Shown one piece after another: positions 57,659 to 64,000 of a stretch of DNA of 64,000 bases. Every line of letters starts with the position of its first letter. Within the stretch, counting starts at the first letter, position 1. The notes below the pieces were generated by a model. The model did no database searches. It saw only the letters and a program-made list of their open reading frames with translations, and had not been told where the DNA came from. The DNA comes from Amycolatopsis tolypomycina. Lineage in GTDB: Bacteria; Actinomycetota; Actinomycetes; Mycobacteriales; Pseudonocardiaceae. A program made the translations under genes and the position numbers. Location of the stretch: contig NZ_FNSO01000004.1 in NCBI RefSeq assembly GCF_900105945.1, positions 6,142,001 through 6,206,000 of the forward strand, read 5' to 3'.

Positions 57659-58510
57659 TCAGAACAGCGTCGCGGGCTCGACCGGCTCCGGCTCGGGCAG
57701 TGCGTCGAGGCCGGGCACCAGCGCCCGCACCTCGTCGTGGAAGCGGCGGGCGAGCGCCGGCGCGTCGTCGTTGTCGGGGGTGTGCACGAAAACCGTCGGC
57801 GACCGGCCCTCGCGCAGCCAGCCGGCGACCACCTCCAGCCACGGCTGCCACCCCGAAGCCGTCTCCTCGGCCGAATCCCGGCCCAGGTAGCGGACGATCG
57901 GCCGGTCGGTCAGCGCCCGCGTCCGCCGTGGCAGCCGCGGCTTCTTGGCCCAGGCGTCCTGCTCGGCTTCGCTGACCGGCGGGCGCCGGAAGAAAACGGT
58001 GGTGTCGAACGGCACCCACTCGGCGTCCGCCGCGGCGAGCGCGCCCTCCAGCAGTGACGTCGAGGCGGCGTCGGTGAAGAACCCGGGGTGGCGCACCTCG
58101 ACGGCGCGCCGGAGGCCGGCGGGGAGCCGGCGCAGGAAGCGGCCGAGGGCGTCGACGTCGGCGGGACCGAACGAGCCGGGCAGCTGGGTCCACAGGACCG
58201 CCCGGTCGCCGAGGGGTTCCAGGGCGTCCAGGAACGCCCGCATCTCGGTCTCGACTGCATTGAACCGGCGCTCGTGCGTGACGACCTTGGGCACCTTGAC
58301 CACGAACCGGAACGCGGCGTCGGTCTGCTGCGCCCAGGCCGCGACGGTGGCGCGGGCGGGGGTCGCGTAGAAGGTGGTGTTGCCTTCGACGGCGTTGCAC
58401 CAGCCGGCGTACGCCCGCAGGCGTTCCTTGGCCGGCAGCGACGGCGGGAGGAAGCGCCCGGGCCACGCCTTGTGGGTCCACATCGCGCAGCCGACGTGCA
58501 GACGTGCCAC
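57659..58510 (-). CDS. DUF72 family protein
   Basis: A 283-aa DUF72 (YecE-like) TIM-barrel protein. The N-terminal HVGCAMWTHKAWPGRFLP, AYAGWCNAVEGNTTFYATP and FRFVVKVPK and the middle WTQLPGSFGPADVD and VEVRHPGFF are family signatures; the C-terminal TVFVHTPDNDDAP closes it. The function of the family is not settled. The GTG at 58510 has GAGGGGAG upstream; frames before it are shadow. Confidence 0.9.
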   Translation of the reverse strand: MARLHVGCAMWTHKAWPGRFLPPSLPAKERLRAYAGWCNAVEGNTTFYATPARATVAAWAQQTDAAFRFVVKVPKVVTHERRFNAVETEMRAFLDALEPLGDRAVLWTQLPGSFGPADVDALGRFLRRLPAGLRRAVEVRHPGFFTDAASTSLLEGALAAADAEWVPFDTTVFFRRPPVSEAEQDAWAKKPRLPRRTRALTDRPIVRYLGRDSAEETASGWQPWLEVVAGWLREGRSPTVFVHTPDNDDAPALARRFHDEVRALVPGLDALPEPEPVEPATLF

Positions 58511-58568
58511 CGGGTCAGCTCCCCTCGTGGTCGGGCGACCGGTCATTCTGCCATTGCGGCCGACGGCG

Positions 58569-59438
58569 TCAGCCGGCCAGGGCCTCGGTGATCTGCCGGG
58601 TGGTCTGCTCGGCCACGCGGGGATTGACGGCGGCGTAGGCGACATAGGCGTTCAGGCCGGTGGCCAGCGCCCAGCCGCGGCCGCGGGTCCAGGTGGCGTC
58701 GTCCACGTCGAGCGCGGCGCGGAAGCAGGCCCGCGTCTCGGCGGTCATCAGGGTGAAGGCGATGATCAGGTCGCAGGCGGGATCGCCGGCCCCGAGCTCG
58801 CCGAAGTCGATGACGGCGCTGAGCCGGCCACCGGTCGTCAGCAGGTTGCCGGTGTGGAAGTCGCCGTGGCACCAGACGGCAGGCCGGTCCGATCCGGGGG
58901 CGGCGAGGGCGTCGTCCCACAGCCGCGTCAACGCGGCGGCGTCGAAGGCGTCCCCGGCTTTCGCGATGGCGGCCCGCGTCGCGGAGTCCCGCGCGGCCAG
59001 CGGACGGCCGGCGAGGTCCGCGGGCGGTTCGGCATCGAACCGGTGGAGCGCGGTCAGGAACCCGGCGAGCGCGAGGGCGGCGTCGGCGGAGCCGGAGAGG
59101 GCGTCGACGGTGGCCACTTCGCCGTCCAGCCACCGCGACACGGCCCACGGCCAGGGATAGCCGAAGGCGGGTTCGCCCACGCCCACCGGTTCCGGGATGG
59201 CCAGCGGCAGGTGCGGCGCCAGCCGCGGCAGCCATTCGGCTTCCTTCGCCGCCTGCCGGATGGCGCCGGCGTGGCGCGGCAGCCGGACGGAAAGCTCCTC
59301 ACCCAGCCGGTAGATGACGTGATCCGAGCCGGCGGGCGCGTGCCGGCGCAGCGGCAGGCCGGCCCAGCGCGGGAACTGCGTGTCGACCAGCCGCCGCGCC
59401 AGTGCGGCGTCGATCGCGGGGTTCGTTTCGAGGGTCAA
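58569..59438 (-). CDS. Aminoglycoside phosphotransferase family protein (APH)
   Basis: A 289-aa APH-fold kinase. The catalytic loop is VWCHGDFHTGNLLT and the metal motif VIDFGELGAGDPACDL. This domain family includes aminoglycoside 3'-phosphotransferases, homoserine kinase ThrB2 and others; a resistance role cannot be claimed. The TTG at 59438 has AGGAG 5 nt upstream. It stands alone, 58 nt after the DUF72 start, on the same strand but in the opposite order of transcription flow (it lies upstream). Confidence 0.85.
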   Translation of the reverse strand: MTLETNPAIDAALARRLVDTQFPRWAGLPLRRHAPAGSDHVIYRLGEELSVRLPRHAGAIRQAAKEAEWLPRLAPHLPLAIPEPVGVGEPAFGYPWPWAVSRWLDGEVATVDALSGSADAALALAGFLTALHRFDAEPPADLAGRPLAARDSATRAAIAKAGDAFDAAALTRLWDDALAAPGSDRPAVWCHGDFHTGNLLTTGGRLSAVIDFGELGAGDPACDLIIAFTLMTAETRACFRAALDVDDATWTRGRGWALATGLNAYVAYAAVNPRVAEQTTRQITEALAG

Positions 59439-59481
59439 GGCAACTCCTGTGGGGGCTGCCGGGAGCGTGCCACCGCCGCGG

Positions 59482-59497
59482 CCGGTTGATCAACCGG
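59482..59497. promoter_or_regulatory. Perfect 16-bp palindrome, putative operator
   Basis: CCGGTTGATCAACCGG (59482-59497) lies in the gap between the APH gene and a small leaderless frame. It is a likely operator for one or both divergent promoters. No regulator gene adjoins. Confidence 0.5.
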
Positions 59498-59531
59498 TTA
59501 ATCGCGGCACACATCGCCGTATCCTGCGGTG

Positions 59532-59711
59532 ATGTTCGCCGCGGATGACGGCACCCGGACCACGGCGCTGCTTCGCGCCCGGCTGGGTTCGGCACTGGAG
59601 TCGGTGACCGAGGAGTGGCACTGGTACCAAGGCCGGCGGAGCGACCTGCTGAGGTTCTGGTTGCATTTTCCCGCGTCCCGGCTCTGCGGCTGCACGGCAC
59701 AGACGACCTGA
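59532..59711 (+). CDS. Small protein of unknown function
   Basis: A 59-aa frame, MFAADDGTRTTALLRARLGS then ALESVTEEWHWYQG, RRSDLLRFWLHFP and a Cys-containing end (LCGCTAQTT). TATCCT (59520-59525) ends 6 nt before the ATG, a convincing leaderless promoter, and a palindrome stands just before it. I do not recognise it; it may be a truncated gene or a small real one. Confidence 0.4.
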   Translation: MFAADDGTRTTALLRARLGSALESVTEEWHWYQGRRSDLLRFWLHFPASRLCGCTAQTT

Positions 59712-59838
59712 GTTCGCCGGCGCGGTGTGTCGGCGGCGTCCTCCTCGGATTCGACGCGGCGACCATCACCGGCCGGCCGCGGTCAGCGCGCCGCTGATCC
59801 GCCTCCTGGCCTGGTTTGCTTCCCGGCCGACGGCTGCT

Positions 59839-60372
59839 TCACCCGACCGGCGACCACACGCCGAACCACTGCTCGGCGCCGTACGCCTCGAACAGTTCCG
59901 CCTCGGCGAACCCCAGCTTCGCCGCGACGCGCATGGAACGTTCGTTGGCGGTCTGGGTGCAGAGCACCACCGGCTCGCCCGGGTGCGTGCCGGCGAACCA
60001 GCCGAGCGCCGCCGCGCACGCCTCGGCCGCGTACCCGAACCCCCATGCCGCCGGCAGGAACAGGTAACCGAGCTCCGCCTCCCCGGCCGTCGGGCGCACG
60101 GGACCCGGACCGTCCTCAGCGCGCCGATCGAGCGTGATCATGCCGATCATCGCCCCGTCGAGCTCGACCACGAAAAAGCCGAGACGCTGCCCGGGCACCT
60201 CGGGAACCACCCGCTCGAGCTCGTCCCGCGGCCGGGGACCACCGACGTACGTGCCGACCTCCGGCGAGGCGAACAGCTCGATGAACGACGGCCGGTCCCG
60301 CGCCTCGGCCGCGCGGAGCACGAGCCGCTCCGTTTCGATCGGCGGGGGCGGCCAGGCGACGGACTCGGACAC
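59839..60372 (-). CDS. GNAT acetyltransferase, RimJ/RimL type
   Basis: A 177-aa GNAT. ETERLVLRAAEARDRPSFIEL opens a RimJ-like fold; GMITLDRR and AELGYLFLPAAWGFGYAAEACAAALGWF hold the acetyl-CoA loop, then NERSMRVAAKLGF near the C-terminus. The family acetylates N-termini of ribosomal proteins or small amines. The GTG at 60372 is the natural start. Confidence 0.9.
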   Translation of the reverse strand: MSESVAWPPPPIETERLVLRAAEARDRPSFIELFASPEVGTYVGGPRPRDELERVVPEVPGQRLGFFVVELDGAMIGMITLDRRAEDGPGPVRPTAGEAELGYLFLPAAWGFGYAAEACAAALGWFAGTHPGEPVVLCTQTANERSMRVAAKLGFAEAELFEAYGAEQWFGVWSPVG

Positions 60373-60497
60373 GGCGCCAACGTATCGCGTTTCGCCGACC
60401 GGATTCGCAGGATCGCGGACATCCGGTCACCGCCGGCGTCGTGGCGGCGCGAAGGTTCCGGGGTACGGCAGTCAGCCACCGACCACGAGGAGTCTCC

Positions 60498-60938
60498 GTG
60501 AACCTGTCCGTCCGCGCCCTGCCCGCCATCCTCGCCGCGGTCTTCTTGACCGGTGTCTCCCACGTTCCCGCGGCGGCCGCCCAGGCGACCTGCACCCCGT
60601 GCAACGGCTACCGCTACCAGGTTCCCGGTACGACGGCCGTCTACCTGGTGATCGACGGCGTCCGGCACCACGTCCCCGACGAGCGGACCTACTTCAACCT
60701 GTGGCGGACCTGGGACGGGATCCTGCCCGGCGGCACGAACATCACCGTCGGGGATCCCCTGCTGTCCAACTCCTACCTCGGCCAGGAGGACTTCTGGCCG
60801 TACCGGGTGTACCTCGTCGGGCGCAGCAAGCGCTGGATCCCGAGCCCGGCGATCTTCGACCAGTACGCCTTCGACTGGGCCAAGATCCAGCACCCGGAGA
60901 ACATGCCCGGGGCGGGCCCGGACATCCCCGGACGGTGA
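60498..60938 (+). CDS. Secreted protein with two YLV-type repeats
   Basis: A 146-aa secreted protein. The signal is LSVRALPAILAAVFLTGVSHVPAAAA. The mature part has two related units: VYLVIDGVRHHVPDERTYFNLW with WDGI, and VYLVGRSKRWIPSPAIFDQYAFDWAKI. Each has an aromatic Tyr-Leu-Val, a basic pair, a Pro and an acidic/aromatic end. I have no family name for it. A CxxC pair (CTPC) stands near the mature N-terminus. The GTG at 60498 has ACGAGGAG upstream. Confidence 0.75.
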   Translation: MNLSVRALPAILAAVFLTGVSHVPAAAAQATCTPCNGYRYQVPGTTAVYLVIDGVRHHVPDERTYFNLWRTWDGILPGGTNITVGDPLLSNSYLGQEDFWPYRVYLVGRSKRWIPSPAIFDQYAFDWAKIQHPENMPGAGPDIPGR

Positions 60939-61007
60939 ACCACCACCTCCTCGCCGCCGCGCCGCGTAGTCTGGTTGCGCGGCAACGGCGGTGAGGGGGT
61001 CTCCGAC

Positions 61008-61985
61008 GTGATCGAGGCACGGCGAGTGCTGGTGGTCGCCTACGACAACGCGCAGATCCTGGACGTCGCCAATCCGTGTGCGGCCTTCGAGATCGCGAAC
61101 CGGCACGGCGCGGGCCCGCCGTACCGGCTCGAACTCGCCACGCCGACGGGCAACCAGGTGCGCAGCTCGGCCGGGATAGCCCTGTCGGGCGCGCGCCGGC
61201 TCGCCTCGCTGACCGGCCGCATCGACACCATGGTCGTCGTGGGCGGCTACGGGACCGGCGCCGCCATGGCCGACGAGGGACTGCTGACGCAGCTGCGGCG
61301 GCTGGCTCCGCGCAGCAGGCGGATCGCCTCGGTCTGCACCGGCGCGTTCGTGCTCGCCGCGGCGGGGCTGCTCGACGGCCGCCGGGCCACCACGCACTGG
61401 GGCTGGGGGCAGCTGATGGCCACGACGTTCCCGGCCGTCACCGTGGACGTCGCACCGCTCTACCTCCGGGACGGCAACGTCTACACGTCCGCGGGCGTCA
61501 CCAGCGCCCTGGACCTCTCCCTGGCGCTGATCGAGGACGACCACGGGCCGACGCTGGCCCGCGAGGTGGCCCGGGAGATGGTCGCCTACCTGCACCGGCC
61601 CGCCGACCAGGCGCAGATCAGCACGTTCCTGGCGCCGCCGCCGGGCGACCGGGTCGTGCGCGACCTGACCGGCTACATCACCGCCCACCTCGCCGACGAC
61701 CTCAGCCCGCCGGCACTGGCCGCCCGCGCCGGCGTCACCACCCGTCACCTCACCCGGCTGTTCACCGCCCAGCTGGGTGTCACCCCGGCGCGTGCCGTGC
61801 GGGCGGCGCGCACGGAGGCGGCCGCCCACCTGGTGCGGGGCAGCGAGCTGTCACTGGCGGCGGTGGCGCGGCGCTGCGGGTTCCGGTCGGCCGAAACGCT
61901 CCGCCAGGCTTTCCTGAGCCGCTACGGCACGACCGGCGACCGCATCCGCCGGAGTCCGGAGCTGCCCCGGCCGCTGGACCGGTGA
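61008..61985 (+). CDS. GlxA-type transcriptional regulator (DJ-1/PfpI plus AraC)
   Basis: A 325-aa regulator. The first 190 residues are a DJ-1/PfpI-like domain (RVLVVAYDNAQILDVANP, TMVVVGGYGTGAA, ASVCTGAFVLAAAGLLDGRRATTHW) without protease activity implied. The C-terminal AraC domain follows (VRDLTGYITAHLADDLSPPALAARAGVTTRHLTRLF, RSAETLRQAFLSRYG). Such proteins control amino-acid or nitrogen-compound catabolism. The GTG at 61008 has GAGGGGG upstream. Confidence 0.92.
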   Translation: MIEARRVLVVAYDNAQILDVANPCAAFEIANRHGAGPPYRLELATPTGNQVRSSAGIALSGARRLASLTGRIDTMVVVGGYGTGAAMADEGLLTQLRRLAPRSRRIASVCTGAFVLAAAGLLDGRRATTHWGWGQLMATTFPAVTVDVAPLYLRDGNVYTSAGVTSALDLSLALIEDDHGPTLAREVAREMVAYLHRPADQAQISTFLAPPPGDRVVRDLTGYITAHLADDLSPPALAARAGVTTRHLTRLFTAQLGVTPARAVRAARTEAAAHLVRGSELSLAAVARRCGFRSAETLRQAFLSRYGTTGDRIRRSPELPRPLDR

Positions 61986-62028
61986 GCTGCCGGTGCGGTC
62001 ACCCGGCGGATCGGCCTACGCTGTCCCG

Positions 62029-62388
62029 GTGTTCGAGATCGGTTCGCGGGCGCGCACGCTGCCGGCACCTCCCGGAGTCGTCTGGGACTCCCTCGTGGCG
62101 CCCCGCCGGGCGGGCACTCGTCCGTGGCTCCACCTGCTGGCGGACGAGGTCGAACCCAGCGTCCTGACCGCGGAGAAGCCCGGCCGGGTGACGTGGTCGT
62201 CGCTGTGGCCGAGCCGGCCCGACGACCGGATCCTTTTCGGGCTCACGGCCGCGCGCGACGGAGGGACTCTGCTGAGGTTCACCCTGCTCACCCCCGGCGA
62301 GGCCCCCGACCAGAGCAAGACCGGACACCTCCGGCGACGGCTCAACCAGCTGCTGTTCGCCGATCTTCGCCACTCCTACGGCCAGTGA
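62029..62388 (+). CDS. Small SRPBCC-like protein
   Basis: A 119-aa protein: VFEIGSRARTLPAPPGVVWDSLVAPRR, then VTWSSLWPSRPDDRILFGLT and LLRFTLLTPGE. The start with PPGVVWDSL resembles polyketide-cyclase/SRPBCC ligand-binding proteins. TACGCT (62017-62022) ends 6 nt before the GTG at 62029, so the message is leaderless. A GTG at 61993 is in frame but lacks support. Function unknown. Confidence 0.7.
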   Translation: MFEIGSRARTLPAPPGVVWDSLVAPRRAGTRPWLHLLADEVEPSVLTAEKPGRVTWSSLWPSRPDDRILFGLTAARDGGTLLRFTLLTPGEAPDQSKTGHLRRRLNQLLFADLRHSYGQ

Positions 62389-62395
62389 GCGGCAC

Positions 62396-62935
62396 CTACG
62401 CGGGCAGGTACAGAAGGGAGTGCGGAAGCTTGAGCAGGCGCTTGGTGAAGTTCGCCACTTCCCAGGGCAGGTTCGGGCCGAACTGCGGATCGTGGAGCAC
62501 CACCTGCCCGGCCGCGTTCACCCCCTTGGCGACGACCACGTGCTTGGTGGCGGCCCCGGCGTGCTCGATCGCGCACCACAACGGGCCGTGGTCCCGCAGG
62601 GCCCGCTCGAGCAAGTCGCTGGTCCAGCCGGCCGACGGTGTGTCCAGGTCCCGCATACCGTTCACTTCGGCCAGTTCGGCGGTTTCGTCGTCCGCCAAGC
62701 CCCGTGGCGGTTCGTTGCGCAGCGCCCTGCGCGTCTCGTAGTCACCGGCCTCCCCGCGATTGGCCTCGATCGCGGCCCGTTTCGCCGCCTGCGCCTGGCC
62801 CTCCGCCAGCGCCTTGACGTGCCCGACGACCTCGACCCCGGCGCCGCGCCGGTATTCGAAGATCATCCGGAGCGAGGTGTACCAGCACAGGTGCTGCTCC
62901 GGCTGCCTGATGTAGTTGACAGGTAAGTCGATCAA
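62396..62935 (-). CDS. Papain-like cysteine protease (C39-type fold)
   Basis: A 179-aa protein. The catalytic Cys stands in RQPEQHLCWYTSLRMIFEYRRG, the His in TKHVVVAKGV and a later Asp in VVLHDPQFGP, the C39/papain triad in order. There is no signal peptide, transmembrane domain or ABC domain, so it is a lone domain of the kind found in bacterial effector or phage-defence proteins and in stand-alone proteases. I choose the TTG at 62935 because GGGGAG precedes it; a TTG six codons upstream is an alternative. Role unknown. Confidence 0.75.
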   Translation of the reverse strand: MIDLPVNYIRQPEQHLCWYTSLRMIFEYRRGAGVEVVGHVKALAEGQAQAAKRAAIEANRGEAGDYETRRALRNEPPRGLADDETAELAEVNGMRDLDTPSAGWTSDLLERALRDHGPLWCAIEHAGAATKHVVVAKGVNAAGQVVLHDPQFGPNLPWEVANFTKRLLKLPHSLLYLPA

Positions 62936-63134
62936 GGCATCTCCCCATGACAACGACGGCGCCCGGTGCGCCCGTTCCTCTCAAGTCGTTCGACGGTTTT
63001 GGTTGTTACGCAAGGGAAAGAAGCTGCTCCGTCCGAGTGCCCACCGAACGGCGGCGGCGATACGGCCTTCCGCGACGACCTGTCCGTCCACTTCGGACGG
63101 CAAGGTCTCCGCCCGAACTGTTCGGCAGGCGCGG

Positions 63135-64000
63135 CTACGGCGCCACGTCCGTGGGCATCGCGCCGCCCGCGCGGGAGAAACGGGCGCCCCACTCGCGGAC
63201 GTGCTCGGTGAACTCCGGCGGCGCCAGCACCTCGAACTCCGCGCCCACGTTGCCCATCGCCTGGGCCGGCCAGTCCAGGCTCGTCGACGTCATCGTGACG
63301 CGGCAGCGGTTCTCCCCCGCCGGCTCGACCGTTCCCCACTGGCCGACCACCTGGCGCACCCGGGCCTCGGGGGCGTGGACGAGCACCCGGACCGTGTGGG
63401 CGGCGGGCGCGCCCGTGCTGGTCCGCACGAAGGCCGCCGCGTCCGGGGCGGGGAGTTCGCGGGGGCGGAACCGCGCGCCCGTCGGGCGGGGGTTGCTCAG
63501 GCGGTCCAGGCGGAAGCTGCGCCAGTCGTGGCGGGTCAGGTCGTACGCCACCAGGTACCAGCGGCCGCCCTGGGCCACCAGGCGGTGGGGCTCGGCCTCG
63601 CGCTCCGCCGGCGCCGCACCCCTTGCCGCGTAGGCGAAGCGGAGGCGCTCCTCGTCTCGGCACGCCTGGGCGACCGCCGTCAGGACGCCGGCCGCGACGA
63701 TCGGGCCGGCCGCCGCCGGGGAGACCGTCATCGCGCGCACCGCGTCCACCCGGGCGCGCAACCGCGGCGGCAGGACCTGCACCACCTTCGTCAGCGCCCG
63801 GACGGCCGCGTCCTCGATCCCGGCGATCCCGCTCTGGGCGGCGTCCCCCATGCCGACGGCGAGGGCGACCGCCTCCTCGTCGTCCAGCACCAACGGGGGC
63901 AGCACCGCGCCCGGCGCCAGCTGGTAGCCGCCGTCGGTGCCGCGGGTGGCCCGGACCGGGTAGCCCAGGTCGCGCAGCCGGTCGACGTCACGGCGCAGCG
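63135..64000 (-). CDS. WYL-domain transcriptional regulator (YafY/DeoR-like), 5' end beyond the window
   Basis: The C-terminal 288 codons of a WYL regulator. The end of the winged helix is visible (RRDVDRLRDLGYPVRATRGTDGGYQL), then the WYL domain: LRFAYAARG, EPHRLVAQGGRWYLVAYDLTRHDWRSFRLDRLSN. A WCX-type C-terminal domain follows (VRVLVHAPEARVRQVV, VLAPPEFTEHVREWGARF). WYL regulators sense nucleic-acid-related ligands or small molecules. The target is not visible; neither neighbour is convincingly linked. Confidence 0.92.
   Translation of the reverse strand, partial: LRRDVDRLRDLGYPVRATRGTDGGYQLAPGAVLPPLVLDDEEAVALAVGMGDAAQSGIAGIEDAAVRALTKVVQVLPPRLRARVDAVRAMTVSPAAAGPIVAAGVLTAVAQACRDEERLRFAYAARGAAPAEREAEPHRLVAQGGRWYLVAYDLTRHDWRSFRLDRLSNPRPTGARFRPRELPAPDAAAFVRTSTGAPAAHTVRVLVHAPEARVRQVVGQWGTVEPAGENRCRVTMTSTSLDWPAQAMGNVGAEFEVLAPPEFTEHVREWGARFSRAGGAMPTDVAP

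Noticed and set aside
58569..59438. Aminoglycoside resistance gene
   Set aside because: APH fold is shared by many kinases; no specific resistance residues can be claimed from sequence alone.

Overview
The window is a contiguous piece of a high-GC actinomycete chromosome, most like Amycolatopsis or another member of the Pseudonocardiaceae. The pointers are strong G/C preference at third codon positions, many GTG and some TTG starts, many 4-bp ATGA/GTGA start-stop overlaps, leaderless promoters (a TANNNT-like -10 ending 6-9 nt before the start codon), and long perfect palindromes and short tandem repeats between genes. The genus is an inference. I see no rRNA, tRNA, insertion sequence, prophage or CRISPR array, and no NRPS/PKS cluster.

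Layout. 1-4981: an aromatic or carotenoid cleavage module (CoA ligase start, carotenoid oxygenase, divergent double-domain HxlR regulator), a DUF5302-like small protein, and a Tat-exported metallo-beta-lactamase-fold protein with its divergent LysR regulator. 4966-13654: amino-acid catabolism. A leucine/valine-type dehydrogenase is coupled to an unsecreted beta-lactamase-like protein. Then come kynureninase, tryptophan 2,3-dioxygenase and a PaaX-type regulator, divergent from an operon of creatininase-family hydrolase, benzoate/anthranilate-CoA ligase family enzyme, SDR and enoyl-CoA hydratase. Read together this looks like tryptophan to anthranilate to anthraniloyl-CoA, with the creatininase-family protein as the candidate missing formylkynurenine deformylase.

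13659-20004: lipid/CoA-type genes (SMP-30-like, histidine-phosphatase-like, ACAD10-type phosphotransferase, SDR, acyl-CoA synthetase) around an XRE-type regulator. Similar operator-like sites of the form TTACY-N4-GGTAR lie before the SDR operon, before the acyl-CoA synthetase, and between the lactate-monooxygenase-like and saccharopine-dehydrogenase-like genes at 29.3 kb. 20210-28007: PolA-like polymerase, secreted sialidase-fold protein, HrpA helicase, a 30-nt tandem repeat with terminal hairpin, and a tiny membrane protein. 28120-33536: flavin and NAD(P) oxidoreductases and a TetR regulator. 33690-41318: chitosanase with a DasR-like site, a four-gene GntR/phosphoesterase/PHP/membrane operon, a sugar-acid dehydratase and a VanW-type cell-wall protein.

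41370-49928 is the most unusual stretch. It holds an MFS transporter, a 54-nt degenerate tandem repeat, a 102-aa protein with nine PTDWT repeats, a membrane diguanylate cyclase, TrpB2, dienelactone hydrolase, a decayed ECF sigma-factor locus, a release-factor homologue lacking GGQ, and a zinc-ribbon methyltransferase. 50139-64000: ferric-reductase-like flavoprotein, GH3 and GH62 secreted glycosidases (GH62 behind a perfect LacI-type operator), an exporter/LysR pair, DUF72, phosphotransferase, GNAT, GlxA-type regulator, a papain-like cysteine protease and a WYL regulator that runs off the right edge.
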